Source: Erythroxylum novogranatense (Eukaryota > Streptophyta > Magnoliopsida > Malpighiales > Erythroxylaceae). From it: a stretch of DNA of 64,000 bases. The stretch is from NCBI GenBank assembly GCA_029891385.1, contig CM057228.1, positions 80,216,964 to 80,280,963 of the forward strand. The letters are read 5' to 3'. Below the pieces are notes generated by a model. The model did not search any database and was not told the origin of the DNA. It saw only the letters and a program-made list of their open reading frames with translations. Of the stretch, positions 35,100-48,306 are shown one piece after another. A program made the translations under genes and the position numbers. Numbering within the stretch: the stretch's first letter is position 1; each line of letters begins with the position of its first letter.

Positions 35100-36830
35100 T
35101 TCCAAGATCTTTTTTTGCTATTCAAATTTAATTTTTTTTGTTCGACTTTAGTAGTTAGTTGAACCCACATTTGTTTAACTTTTTTATTCAATTCATCGAC
35201 TTGAGACTGTAACTCCTAATTAACCTTCTTTGACTCCTCTAGTTTATCTCGATGTCTTTTTCTAACCTAAGTCTTCCCTTATGTTCGAGGCCCAACTCCT
35301 ATGCCAACAACGTAATCTGATCTAGTCCCTAAGACTTTGTCGCACACTTCATGCTCTATCATCGAATGGCCTTGTTCTATTGAATATGCTAATTCCTTAC
35401 ACGTTAATTCCTGAAAATTTAAGAATTAATTACATACACAGCCTCATTTAAAAAATATTTTTAAATGAACTATGTACTCACCCATTTTCTCTACATTCGG
35501 TAGTTATCCATTGATCTTTACATTCATCATAATGAGTGTGATGTTATAGCTTCATTCGGTCACACTCTTCTCCATCTTTGTCACTCTGTTTTATAGAAAT
35601 TTATTACTAGTAATATTTATTATAAATTTTGAAATCTCAATCAAAAGTAAAAATATAGTTAAAAAGATAATAACTCACAATCTCATGCTGTATCGCTATA
35701 AAGGCCTTGGAGCCAGAGTTTGGTCAACATTTGACTTGACTCCTAGTCATTTTGGTTTTTTCACATTTTTCCTAATCATAAACGTAGCAAAATCTATTAT
35801 AACATCTATAAATCACAATTCATAAATACTAAAATATAATCAATTGTCAATAAAGTTGTGAAATTAAGCTTTGTGATCAAATTAAGTAACCTTTGTAGAT
35901 GATTGCTCCCAATATTCGCATAAATCCATCCACTCCACCATTGTCACATTATGCAGCTTAACATCCTTTTCATGCTTGGTATAATGATTTTTGAAATGAA
36001 ATCTTTGATATTTAGACCTTAAAGGAAGAACCTTCTTAACAGCAGTATGTACTTCGTTGTCTTTCCTCATTCCCTTTACTTCTTACTTTTGTTGCAAAAA
36101 ATTATAAATTATTGGTCAAAGTTTTAGGTATATGGAAAACACTTACAAATTAGATAGTTTTATAATACTTATGTCTAACTTATCAAATGCAATGTCCAAC
36201 TCCTCATTTTTTTTCTATTTTGTTCTTACAGGTAAGGAAGTTCGGGATACCACACCAATCTCACTTGATAATTTGGCCGACTTTATAGAGTTGGTTGGTC
36301 GTCCTTCAGCAGGGAAGATCTTTATCTCCAATCTCTTACCTATCACCTTATTAATCTTTGCCAATCTGTGTCCTTTTGTGACACCCCTTGTCTTTTTTGG
36401 ATTAGTCTTGAATCCTAAAATATAGTAAAGGAATATTTTACAATAAGTACATAACACACTCTTAATAGATTAGATAAACAAAATTATTAAACTTATATAT
36501 TTCACTAATGTGATTTGAAAGATCATACCTGCTGTACTTGCAGAGGTTAGAGGTCGCACTAATACTAGGAAGAATAGTGTCATTTACTGGTGGCTAATTA
36601 TAAAAAGCTGGAGGCATCTCTTGAGAAGTTGGTGGAGAACTAATATTGTGTCACTTATTCAAAAGTTATAGATACTTATCTCTAGGATGAGTAATAGACA
36701 CAGATATGGCATCTCTTGGTGTTGAAGTAGGCTTAAAAGGTGCACGTGTGTGATCTTCCAGCTGTGTAGGAGTAGATGGCTCATCAGCTACACTTCCAAG
36801 AAGTTGACAATACCACAAATACAGTTGTGT
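35100..36830 (-). pseudogene. CACTA-B second gene, Transposase_24-like
   Basis: In minus order the readable parts are a Pro/Thr-rich lead-in (about 36830-36600, with PTPTQLEDHTRAPF), a conserved block at 36457-36215 (TRGVTKGHRLAKINK, FPAEGRPT, AAKL-like SAKLSSEIG), a block at 36070-35882 (MRKDNEV, VEWMDLCEYWE) and an end block near 35400-35100 (GTRSDYVVGIGVGP followed by a Lys/Glu-rich coiled-coil-like stretch). This order fits the plant En/Spm accessory transposase family. Stops and probable introns separate the blocks. It may have bound the subterminal repeats. Confidence 0.82.
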
Positions 36831-37026
36831 CGGTACTAAGCTACTTGGTGCAGCCTTATTCTTCTTCTTAGATAGACCAAGTCACATGTGAATCACTTGC
36901 ATTCAATTCGAAGTTAGATTTCAAGAGATACACATAACCCAATTCAAACTTAAAAATTGACTTTTTATATTAACTTTAAAATTCTCTTAAAATATACATA
37001 CAACAATAAAGAGAAAACAACAAAGG

Positions 37027-39129
37027 TGTTGGATCGGAAAAAGAAAGCATGCTTAGTTTGGAGAAACGATAGATTTCAAAACTTTTTAAGAAATCATCTT
37101 GCAGCGGAAGCAATATATCCAAATCAATATGCTAATCCATACATGATATGGTATAAGGATAATAAAACCAAGAACAAGATAAAAGGAATTACCGACTCTT
37201 CGCCATGACTTTAAATCCTCATTGCTATCCTCTCCTTCTTATATCCAAATCCTTTGCCTTTGAGTCTTTTCCTTTAGCAATCTATCTTCTTCCTTGTAGT
37301 AGTATCCTCTACCAATTAGATTTACCACTTGTTCTTCAAGGACAACTAGGTTAACAAAATCCTTTGGTGGGAAAGGAGAAGAAATATTTGGAGGAGATTT
37401 TCTTAGAAGAAGAAGAACCAAAATTGAAACTCTTTCAATTCTTTCACTTAGGAATTTCGGTTCTCTCTTGCATGAAAAGAGAGAATGTCTAAAAAACATG
37501 CAAGAACCCTTTTTTACATCTCAATTTCGAAATATGCATGAAATGGAAAGAGTGAGAGGCATCCAATGCATCACTTCTTACATTAATCACTCATCAAATA
37601 GCCAATAAATGAGACTTACTTCATTTATCTTTAAAATGGCTATTTGAAAAGACCATAACCTATAATTGAATACCCATTTCGGTTTTGGCAAGAAGAAAGA
37701 AGGAAGATGGTCCATCTAATGCATATCTTTCATCTTTAATCTAATGAATGCAAATAGGTTACATGCCAACATTAAAAGCCAACCATTAAACCATTTAATG
37801 GTAAGTTCATAACTCCATTTAATAATGATGAACCATAATAAAGACTATCTTTATTTAGTATTTTCATGTCAAATGTGTGGTTACACATCTAACCTAACAC
37901 AATTTTGAAAATGCTTCTTCTCCATTTAAAAAAAATTGTTTTAATATAATTAATCTAATCAATTACATTAAACCAAAACAAGCCCATTTCTAAATGAACA
38001 TATGGGCTTCCAATTAAACATTAATTAGTATAAGCCCATCATTCAATTATGGACTTCTAAAGCCTCCAAACTACTTCTTACTTAGCTTGATAACCTTCCT
38101 TAAAGCCAAGTGGGGAATCTTATTGGACTTTGATAATTCAAGCTCCAATAAGCCCAGAAATAATTCAATCGCATTGGAATTAATTCTAGCTTATTAACTA
38201 AATGTCATTCCACTAAAGACAATTAGTTGAACTCTTGAATTATTAAATATTATGAGAATATGTCCAATTGCAAACCCTATTTAGAACCTTATTATAGCCA
38301 TCCGCACAACAAAGGGTAAAATTACCGTTTTGCCCTTATGTTGGTTTTTCCTTCTAGATCTCTCATTTTACTTTATATGGTGATTAACACATAAGATCTC
38401 ATCTTAGTGTTAAGACTTGATGGGTAGCTAGTCCATCAAACTCTCAAGCGCCAGCTTTATTCACCAAATCTCCTTAAAACATCTGAAGAGATGATAACAC
38501 TATAAACTCTTTATTTGAGTGAATGTTCCTAATACATGTTTCAATTAATAATTCCAACATGCGACACTCGGATTAATACCTGTAAAAATCCATTCCGATC
38601 ATATCAAGAATTATAATGAAACACATATGAGTTCACCACTCATCAAGATTGTGGTTCATAATAAGCGAATGCTTAAGTTGTATGTTTTAAGATTAAAGTA
38701 ACGCCCACTTTATTCTTGAAAACATACTTGATTCAATTCATTTAATAGTGCCATTATCGATAGTCTACTACTATCATGATATGAAACTCATCATTCCCTT
38801 TAAGTAAACTCCTTTACTTATATGGAGATAAATCGCAACACTACAGTCTAAGCCATAATCAAACGACCAACTTGATTATTCAACTGTGAATTAATTAATT
38901 CAGATTCTAATAATATACATGTTTCCCATACATCTCTATGTATATGTATATTACTTACAAATGAATCTTGGTACCTTATGACCAGATATATAATGCTCAT
39001 ACAGATAAAACCAAACTCTTTTGTTTTATTAATAATAAATATTTTCATTACAAAACTGTAACTGAAGAAGATAAAGTTACATGTAAACACACTTGCTTTC
39101 CAGGGCACTATATTTACATAACTCCAACA
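37027..39129 (-). repeat. 3' LTR of the copia element (2,103 bp)
   Basis: It begins TGTTGGATCGG (plus-strand reading) and ends ACTCCAACA at 39129. It shares an 86-codon antisense open frame with the other LTR, which is not a gene. Differences from 44575-46677 cluster near 37190-37215 and 38440-38460. Confidence 0.96.
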
Positions 39130-39143
39130 ATCTTCCACTTGCC
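39130..39143 (-). promoter_or_regulatory. Polypurine tract of the copia element
   Basis: In minus sense it reads GCAAGTGGAAGAT directly before TGTTGG of the 3' LTR, a typical copia PPT arrangement. Confidence 0.8.
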
Positions 39144-40880
39144 CTAAAGCAAGTTTGACATATCCTTCATTCCCATCCCTTCTAGGTGACCCTCAAAGCT
39201 CTTTTGAGTCAATGTCTTTGTGAATGGATCAACAAGGTTTTGCTCTGTAGGAATCTTTACCACATCCACTTCTCCACTTTGTATTATCTCCCTTATGAGA
39301 TGATACTTTCGCTCAATGTGTTTGGCAGCTTTGTGGTTCCGAGGTTCTTTAGAATTAGCCACTGCCCCACTATTATCACAATAAAGTGTAATGGCTTTTT
39401 CGCCTCTGAACTACCTCCAAATCATTTAGAACTTCTGAGCAGATCGCTTCCTTTCACGCTTCACAAGCAGCAACATACTCAGCCTCCATAGTCGAATCAG
39501 CAATACAAGATTGCTTGACACTCCTCCAAACTATGGCTCCACCTCCTAAAGTAAATATAGAACCAGAAGTTGATTTCCTTGAATCAACATCTGATTGGAA
39601 ATTAGAATCCGTATATCCTGTCGGAATAAGATTACTTCCAGAGTAAACAAGCATTAAGTTCTTCGTCCTACGAAGATACTTAAGTATGCACTTAACCGCA
39701 GTCCAATGTTCCATTCCTGGATTGGACTGAAATCTGCTTACCAGTCCCACCACGTAACAGATATCCGGTCTAGTGCACAGCATTGCATACATCAAACTAC
39801 CAAATGCCGAAGCATATGAAATGTTACGCATGCGTTCAACCTCCTCTTGGGTTTTAGGTGCTTGTTCCTTTGAAAGTTTGATTCCATGTCTAGTAAGAGT
39901 GAAACCCCTCTTGGAATCTTGCATGGCGAACTTATTGAGCATATTCTCAATGTAAGTTAGTTGAGACAAAACTATCTTCTTGTTCTTACGATCCCTTATA
40001 AGTTTGATCCCTAGAACATAGGTAGCCTCTCCCAAATCCTTCATTGAAAACTGTTCATTCAGCCATCCTTAACCGCAGATAACATTCCCACATCATTCCT
40101 AATGAGCGTAATGTCATCAACATACGAGATTAGGAAAGTAACCTTACTTTCTTGTATTCTTTTGTAAACACAAGGCTCATCTAGGTTTTGTATGAACCCA
40201 TAGGTTTTGATAGCCTTATCAAACCTAATGTTCCAAGACCTAGATGCTTGCTTAAGTCCATAAATGGACCTTTGCAACTTGCAAACCTTATGCTCATTAC
40301 CTAGCTCAATGAATCCTTCGGTTGGGCCATATAAATGGTCTCCTCAAGATCTCCATTCGAAATGCGATCTTGACATCCATTTTCCATATTTCATAATCGA
40401 AATAGGCTGCTATGGCCAAAAGAATCTCGATGGACTTAAGCATGGCAACCGGAGAAAAGTCTCCTCGTAATCTATACCCTCCTTTTGAGTATAGCCTTTA
40501 GCTACCAATCTAGCTTTAAAGGTCTCTACCTTTCCATCCGATCCCTTTTCCTTTTGTAGATCCATTTACACCCTATGGTTTTTAGACTTGGTGGTAGATC
40601 TACAAGGACCCGCACTTCATTAGTATACATAGAATCTATTTCCGATTCCATTGCCTTGAGCCATTTTCTGCATCAACATCATTAATAGCTTTGTGTATAC
40701 GTAACGGATCTGTTTCTTCTTGGTGCGAGATGGCAATTAAGCCTTCTCCTAAACCGATACCTATCTGGTTGTCTCACAACCCTCCCACTACGTCTAGGCA
40801 CATCTTGATGTTCAGTTGCACTTCGATTCAACTCTTGAATCCATTTCGACATCTTGTTCATCATATCCAAAACAACTCTT
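39144..40880 (-). pseudogene. Copia reverse transcriptase and RNase H
   Basis: RT blocks include QRSIYGLKQASR and the SYVDD box (D54, D55 of the frame at 40277). The 196-residue frame at 40044-39454 holds the end of RT (LGEATYVLGI) and RNase H (GYTDSNFQSD, D146; STSGSIFTLGGG; TMEAEYVA). The final RNase H part (HIERKYHLIRE, DPFTK) is at 39362-39144 in another frame. The 5' part (40880-40280) is eroded by several stops. It would copy the element's RNA into DNA if intact. Confidence 0.94.
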
Positions 40881-41121
40881 GGTTTGGATGAAATTGTAAC
40901 TCCTTTAGTACTACTTCACTTCTTCCTTTGTGATTTCTCACAAACTCTTCCTCTAAGAAGTTTGCATTTGTCGACATAAATACCTTCCTATCATGAGGAT
41001 CTGTAAAATAGTACCCTCGAGTTCCGTGGGATATCCTACAAACAAACATACTTGACCTTGGTTCCATCTTTTGGATTCAGGCTTTAGAACATGGGCTGGA
41101 CAGCCCTAAGTCCTAAGTGCC

Positions 41122-41832
41122 TCAATGAAGGCACTCGGCGATCCACAACTCCCTAGGTGTTTTAGGCACCGATTTGGATGGAGCAAAGTTAAGAAGATAT
41201 GTTGCCGTTTGTATGGCATATCCCCAGAACGATTCTGGAAGGCTAGCATAGGACATCATTGATCTTACCATTTCCAATAGAGTTCTATTTCTCCTCTCTG
41301 CTACACCATTCTGTTGAGGTGTACGAGGAGCTGACAAATTGGAAACAATTCCATTGTCAATTAAATATTGCTGGAACTCTCCAGATAAATACTCACCACC
41401 TCGATCTGATCGAAGCTGTTTTAATGGCTTGCCAAGTTGCTTCTCAGCTTCAGCTTTGAATTCTTTGAACTTTTCAAAAGATTCACTCTTTTTATGCATC
41501 AAATACAAATAGCCATGTCTTGAGTAATCATCTATAAAAATTATGAAATATTCATAACCTCCTCTAGCTTGTACATTCATGGGCCCACACACATCAGTAT
41601 GTACCATGTCCAATGTGGATTCAAATCTGTTTCCTTTAGAAGGAAATGAGGCTTTTGTCATTTTTCCTTCAATACAAGATTCACAGGTGGGTAACGGATC
41701 ACTATCCAAGCCCATAAGGATCCCATCCTTTACTAGCCTATCAAGTCTTTTCTGATTGATATGACCCATACTTAGATGCCACAGATACTTTGAATTAATG
41801 CTAGAGATATTGGATTGTCTTGGTTTTATCAA
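41122..41832 (-). pseudogene. Copia GAG-pre-integrase and integrase (long open frame)
   Basis: A 236-residue frame is the best-preserved part of the element. It has the zinc finger His/Cys set (H19, H24, C50, C53) and the catalytic triad D80 (VHTDVCGP), D143 (RSDRGGEY) and E179 (NGVAERRNRTLLE). About 300 bp on the gag side (41835-42160) and the C-terminal region (41121-40880) are broken. It would insert the cDNA into the genome. Confidence 0.94.
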
Positions 41833-42159
41833 TTACGTGGTGTTTAGTGAGCCTTTCATAGGTTCTATAAAAATAATCCTGTTTAATTATCGCTTCACAA
41901 ATAAAATCCTTATTCTCATATATTGAAACAACCTTTTCAAAATATAAGGAATAGCCAGATTTTATTAGACAAAAATAGAAATCATGTTCCTTACAATCAT
42001 TGGCATGTAATAAACATCTTCCAAATATAACCTATGCCCACTAGAAAGTCCAAGATAACTACTCCCACCGATTCTCACTGAAACATAGGAACCATCTGCT
42101 ATCTTAACTTGAAACGGCCTTTAGGAAGTCTTTTCCTTTCATTGGAACCCTACAAAGAA

Positions 42160-43069
42160 TTACAAACATGGTTAGTGGCTCCTGAATCTAATATCCAAGA
42201 AGTAGATAAATCACACATTTCTAGTTCCTAACAAACTTAGGAAGCCCATACCTTGTTTGCTTTTGAGGACTCTAGGTAGATCGGATAGTTTCTTTTCCAT
42301 AGGGCCCATCTCATCACAAAGGAAACACTTTCCTTTGATGTTCTCTTTGGCCTTCTTTTCATGGGTTTGGCCTTGACCCCTATTTGGGCCTTCTTTTTCA
42401 TTGGACCCTTCTTCTTTTCCTTGCCCTTACCCTTGGGCTTAGAAGAAGAAGCTACATTAGCTTCTGGCCCATGAGCCTTAATATTCAATATTTCCTCCGT
42501 GCTCTGGAGGGTATTCATCAACTCACTCAAGGTGTAATCCTTGCTGTTGAGCTCATAGTCCAACTTAAACTGCTGAAAAGAAGAGTTTAAACTATTGATG
42601 ATCATAATCATCTACGTGTTCGCATCCATATCCTCCCCAAGCATCTCAGCCTCAGTGACCGCAGAGATTACCTTCATCATGTAATCCCGCACCGGTTCAC
42701 CAGGTTTCTGTCTGAGATTATGAAAGGTTTGGATAGCTTTCACTCTTGCAGACCTAGTCCTCACACCAAACATCTCATGTAGGTGATGGACCATTACACT
42801 AGCAGTTTTCATACAAGCAATTTGCTTTTGCAACATGTCATGATGAAGCGAATATAACACTTAGTAGTCTTGTCGAGATTCCGCTTACGCTCATGTTGTT
42901 GGACATGCTCAGGAGTTGCATCTCCACTTAGAGGTGTAGGCTCATTTTCAGTTAACATCCATGAAATACGTTCATATTGAAGAACAATGTCAAGGTTACG
43001 TCTCCATTCATTAAACTTGTCTCCATTTTCCAATTTGTTATTAGTCAAGAGCAGGGTGAGTGGATTCAT
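42160..43069 (-). pseudogene. Copia gag and protease start
   Basis: Gag begins at an ATG at 43069 (MNPLTLLLTNNKLENGDKF) and continues in shifting frames through FGVRTRSAR and MLGEDMD to a Lys-rich nucleocapsid part (KGKGKEKKKGPMKKK). The zinc-knuckle region near 42290-42330 is frameshifted. The protease motif WILDSGATNH lies at about 42170-42215. The order and sizes fit plant copia polyproteins; the product cannot be made intact. Confidence 0.9.
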
Positions 43070-44557
43070 TTTGTGGTTGATTATGTCTGAAAATATAAAT
43101 TATTAAAACATGAGCATACTAGTCAACAATTTATGGAACTTTATATAAAATCATGATGCATGTATACATGATGATAGATTTAACAAAACTTAAAAATTAA
43201 AACATTATACTACTTGTTATTTTTCTTATCTATAACGATAAGTGACGGTGGGCCATCTTATCTATTAAAAGAAAAATTGGGACCCTCCCACTCAAAAAAC
43301 TACCAAGCATCTTATGCTCAATTTTTTAAGAAGCGTCTTAATTTGGTCCATACTTTTACCAACAGAGCTATGGTGAGCAGTTTATTGATAAAAAATGTTG
43401 AGTGTATAACCATTTGATTCATTCACTAAAGATACCTACAAATCATGCCTCGGTGGGAGGTCATATTTGCTATCATTAAGTGGACTTATCCTTAAGGAGA
43501 CCCAAACCATGCAAGATCTAGGATCCATGCCCTCCGATGGGGAGTAACACTTCACCACATGCAAACGGGCCATCATTTGGAGACCGTGGACTCTCACAAG
43601 AGCATCCTCTCCCACTCAAACTTTTTGGGCTTTAAGTTTTAAATACCATCTTGTCTAGATGCAATTTATTATCCATCCTATATTGTTTCATTATATATCT
43701 CATACATAATGAATGCATGGCAAGGCCTAGGGTTGGCAATTTTCTAAATGACATGCAATCACATAATATCACATATTACAAGCATTCATTTCTCCATTCA
43801 TCACATGAACTAATAAAGCCACTTTTGATTGTCCATCCTAGAAACATAAAATAATTACAAGCCTTTTAGGCCCAAAATATGCTTCTTCATCTTGGATCTT
43901 CCTCTTCGAACTCTTCGCTAACATGATCCAGCCCATTCGGTAAACAAAATGTAATGGCATTTATGAAATTAGAATTTTGTCATTTTGAAAAATAAAATTC
44001 CAGCACTAGATTTTTAGAAAACCAAATCTTTGTTTTGACAAAAAATTCCAGCACTTGTTTTATTAAAACCGAAACTCATTTCATGAAAATTAAACACAGC
44101 ACTTAGTATTTTAGCAAAACCGAAATTGGATTCTTTGAAACAAAAAACCAGCACTTGTTTTCCAATCATAACTGAAATATGATTCATTGAAACAAAAATT
44201 TCAACAACTTAGTTTTCACAAAACTTATGCCAAAACACAAAAGGATACACCGAAAATTTTACCTTTCCATTTCTTCAATCCATGGCTTCTCCCTTCTTCA
44301 TCATTACATCAATTTGTACATTACAAAATCAAATAAAATAGAAAAAAGAAACCAAGGAGGAAACATGGTGATGATAGACCACCCTCCTTGTTACAACCAA
44401 ATGAAGAAATCTTACAAGATAAAATTTAACTTCTATGGACAACTAAAAGAGCAACATACACCATATATATTTCTATCACATAAAAATAAGCAGTATACAT
44501 AAAAAGATTGCCAACCCATGCATCCACCATATAGGAACCGAAATCATGCATGAAAAA
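43070..44557 (-). other. Copia leader between PBS and gag
   Basis: About 1.5 kb without a gene. It includes a five-unit minisatellite (43980-44226), described separately, and otherwise shows only ordinary AT-rich sequence. Confidence 0.7.
43980..44226. repeat. ~50 bp minisatellite in the copia leader
   Basis: Five imperfect units share a CCAGCACTT-like core followed by an AAAACCGAAA-like block. Cores lie near 44001, 44049, 44097, 44149 and 44204, a spacing of about 48-55 bp. The last unit is diverged. It lies in the untranslated leader of the element's RNA. Confidence 0.75.
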
Positions 44558-44572
44558 CCGGCTCTGATACCA
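44558..44572 (-). promoter_or_regulatory. Primer-binding site (tRNA-iMet) of the copia element
   Basis: In minus sense it reads TGGTATCAGAGCCGG, two bases from the 5' LTR at 44575. Confidence 0.95.
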
Positions 44573-44574
44573 AT

Positions 44575-46677
44575 TGTTGGATCGGGAAAAGAAAGCATGC
44601 TTAGTTTGGAGAAACGATAGATTTCAAAACTTTTTAAGAAATCATCTTGCAGCGGAAGCAATATATCCAAATCAATATGCTAATCCATACATGATATGGT
44701 ATAAGGATAATAAAACCAAGAACAAGATAAAAGGAATTACCGACTTCTTCGCTACAGCTTTAAATCCTCGTTGCGCTATCCTCTCCTTCTTATATCCAAA
44801 TCCTTTGCCTTTGAGTCTTTTCCTTTAGCAATCTATCTTCTTCCTTGTAGTAGTATCCTCTACCAATTAGATTTACCACTTGTTCTTCAAGGACAACTAG
44901 GTTAACAAAATCCTTTGGTGGGAAAGGAGAAGAAATATTTGGAGGAGATTTTCTTAGAAGAAGAAGAACCAAAATTGAAACTCTTTCAATTCTTTCACTT
45001 AGGAATTTCGGTTCTCTCTTGCATGAAAAGAGAGAATGTCTAAAAAACATGCAAGAACCCTTTTTTACATCTCAATTTCGAAATATGCATGAAATGGAAA
45101 GAGTGAGAGGCATCCAATGCATCACTTCTTACATTAATCACTCATCAAATAGCCAATAAATGAGACTTACTTCATTTATCTTTAAAATGGCTATTTGAAA
45201 AGACCATAACCTATAATTGAATACCCATTTCGGTTTTGGCAAGAAGAAAAAAGGAAGATGGTCCATCTAATACACATCTTTCATCTTTAATCTAATGAAT
45301 GCAAATAGGTTACATGCCAACATTAAAAGCCAACCATTAAACCATTTAATGGTAAGTTCATAACTCCATTTAATAATGATGAACCATAATAAAGACCATC
45401 TTTATTTAGTATTTTAATGTCAAATGTGTGGTTACACATCTAACCTAACACAATTTCGAAAATGCTTCTTCTCCATTAAAAAAAATTGTTTTAATATAAT
45501 TAATCTAATCAATTACATTAAACCAAAACAAGCCGATTTCTAAATGAACATATGGGCTTCCAATTAACCATTAATTAGTATAAGCCCATCAATCAATTAT
45601 GGACTTCTAAAGCCTCCAAACTACTTCTTACTTAGCTTGATAACCTTCCTTAAAGCCAAGTGGGGAATCTTATTGGACTTTGATAATTCAAGCTCCAATA
45701 AGCCCAGAAATAATTCAATCTCATTGGAATTAATTCTAGCTTATTAACTAAATGTCATTCCACTAAAGACAATTAGTTGAACTCTTGAATTATTAAATAT
45801 TATGAGAATATGTCCAATTGCAAACCCTATTTAGAACCTTATTATAGCCATCCGCACAACAAAGGGTAAAATTACCGTTTTGCCCTTATGTTGGTTTTTC
45901 CTTCTAGATCCCTCATTTTACTTTATATGGTGATTAACACATAAGATCTCATCTTAGTGTTAAGACTTGATGGGTAGCTAGTCCATCAAACCATCTGGCG
46001 CCAGCTTAATCACCAAATCTCCTTAAAACATCTGAAGAGATGATAACACTATAAACTTTTTATTTGAGTGAATGTTCCACGATACATGTTTAAATTAATA
46101 ATTCCAACATGCGACACTGGATTAATACCTGTAAAAATCCATTCCGATCATATCAAGAATTATAATGAAACACATATGAGTTCACCACTCATCAAGATTG
46201 TGGTTCATAATAAGCGAATGCTTAAGTTGTATGTTTTAAGATTAAAGTAACGCCCACTTTATTCTTGAAAACATACTTGATTCAATTCATTTAATAGTGC
46301 CATTATCGATAGTCTAATACTATCATGATATGAAACTCATCATTCCCTTTAAGTAAACTCCTTTACTTATATGGAGATAAATCGCAACACTACGAGATCT
46401 AAACCATAATCAAACGACCAACTTGATTATTCAACTGTGAATCAATTAATTGATTCTAATAATATACATGTTTCCCATACATCTCTATGTATATGTATAT
46501 TACTTACAAATGAATCTTGGTACCTTATGACCAGATATATAATGCTCATACAGATAAAACCAAACTCTTTTGTTTTATTAATAATAAATATTTTCATTAC
46601 AAAATCATAATCAAGAAGATAAAGTTACATGTAAACACACTTGCTTTCCAGGGCACTATATTTACATAACTCCAACA
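44575..46677 (-). repeat. 5' LTR of the copia element (2,103 bp)
   Basis: Same length and ends as the 3' LTR, with only scattered differences. Being upstream of the genes in minus orientation, it is the copy that would have driven transcription. Confidence 0.96.
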
Positions 46678-46860
46678 AAAGGTTCAATTGCATATAAGAA
46701 TTTATTCATCATCGTTGAGGGTGGACTCTTCTAAAACAATATCACATTCATTCTTACTATTGCTTGTCTCTAAGTCCTCCAAATCTTCATTCAAATGTTG
46801 TTCGGAATTTAATAAAACATTATTTATTACATTTAATTTTCAACATATTAGTTTCTATTT
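46678..46860 (-). repeat. Partial duplicate of the CACTA-B DUF4216 gene end
   Basis: It parallels 48285-48455 at roughly 85-90% by eye, including the acidic C-terminal codons. On the far side of the copia element, 36985-37026 matches 48258-48290. The end of the gene is therefore present twice about 1.6 kb apart, and the copia element landed in the downstream copy. Confidence 0.85.
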
Positions 46861-48284
46861 CCAATTTCATCTTAAATAATGTTAAACTCATAATCAAATA
46901 GTGTTTGTACTTTCGATCGTGAAAGTTTAAGGATAAAATACACCAAGACTAATATATTTTAACTATTCATGTTTTTAAAACATCTTTTTTCACTATTCAC
47001 ATATATCTGTCAGTAAACACTTGAGAGAAGTTTAACTACATTTACCGGCTGTAGGAAAGAAGGAATACTAAGCAATTCAAAGTTTTGAAATAGCTATTAA
47101 TAAGCAGGTTAAGTATGTAAAAAAAGGGTTATAGAAATTATTTCGTGAAAATTTAAAAGAAAAAGGAAAAGTATACATCGTTATGACATCAAGAATACAA
47201 ACTAATTTTACTAACGTAAAAGTTTAAAAATTTTAAATGAAAATTTAGGTCAATCGAAATTATGCGTTATTTACATTCTTTTCAAGGTTTAAATCATTTA
47301 TCTTTTATGATATGTTCAAGATGTTTTTGATTTATGACACTAAGATCATAATGAGGTAATAATACTTTTAAGATACTTTTTCATTCTTTGATGCATCATA
47401 GTCGCAATAAATAGTAATTGTGATTAGATATGTTGTCCATTGTGTGGGGAAATTGTTGTCATAACATAATAAGTGATTATAATAACTAGTGCAATATACT
47501 AAAAATAATGATAAACCCATGTAATAAATGAAATACATAAGGAGCATGCAATCGTTGTACTATATAGGATTAAGCAATGTGAACAGAGAGCAGGTATCAA
47601 AACATGTATGCCACATTAGGGGCCTCAATATATGCTATGGTGCATTTACATTGGAAAATATCTCTCCATTGGTCAGTCTATCTTGTAACTGAAAAGACAA
47701 CCATTTCAACAGAGTAATCTTTTGGTAAAACCAAAATCACTATGTATTGGACTGATAATCCAACAAGCTATCTATTTTGTCACTACTACTAATTTCCATG
47801 AATGTTGACATTGAAACAATTGAATAAATCAACCATCTTACCACTGACATTGTACAAAAATTGAAAGAAAAGAGGCAATAGCAAGCATTATCGAATGCTA
47901 TTTCTATGACATTTGACGAAATGCAATATCTAATCTATAGGAGATTTAAGAGAAAATGAAAGAGACATTCTAAAAATTTTGAAATTAGTGGAGAATGCAG
48001 TTTTAGTTCTAAGGATTCCTAGAAAAGGATATACAGTTCTGAAAATGGTATCAAAACCAAATTCTAGGTTTAATTCTTAAAAAAGGATTTGGTTGAAATG
48101 TCAAAAAAGAGTTCAAGGAGCCAAAATAGAAAAGAAATATTACAGGATGATGGAGTTGTCTTTTTTTATTTTTTAATAGGGCGAGCTATAATTCTAACTA
48201 ATACAACATTTAGAGAATCAAATATAATGTTGAAATAAAGGGTTGAATAAAATCTGCATACAACAATGAAGAGAAAACAACAAA
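46861..48284. other. Non-coding spacer within CACTA-B
   Basis: 1.4 kb of AT-rich sequence between the two copies of the DUF4216 gene end. No motif or gene was recognised. It may be intron or downstream transposon sequence caught in the duplication. Confidence 0.5.
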
Positions 48285-48306
48285 GGTTCAATTTCATAAT
48301 AAGAAT

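Larger units (their letters stand above)
37027..46677 (-). mobile_element. Ty1/copia retrotransposon, complete structure, broken genes
   Basis: The element is 9,651 bp with a perfect AAAGG target duplication (37022-37026, 46678-46682). Its LTRs are both 2,103 bp with TGTTGG...CCAACA ends and only scattered differences, so the insertion is relatively young. Minus-strand order is 5' LTR, iMet PBS, ~1.5 kb leader, gag, protease, integrase, RT, RNase H, PPT, 3' LTR. Integrase before RT marks Ty1/copia. It is inserted in a duplicated copy of the CACTA-B DUF4216 tail. Confidence 0.97.

Noticed and set aside
37239..37499. 86-codon frame identical in both copia LTRs (also 44790-45050)
   Set aside because: Identity reflects recent LTR duplication. 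It lies in the LTR leader, has no domain and is not preserved in the older solo LTR as far as I can see.
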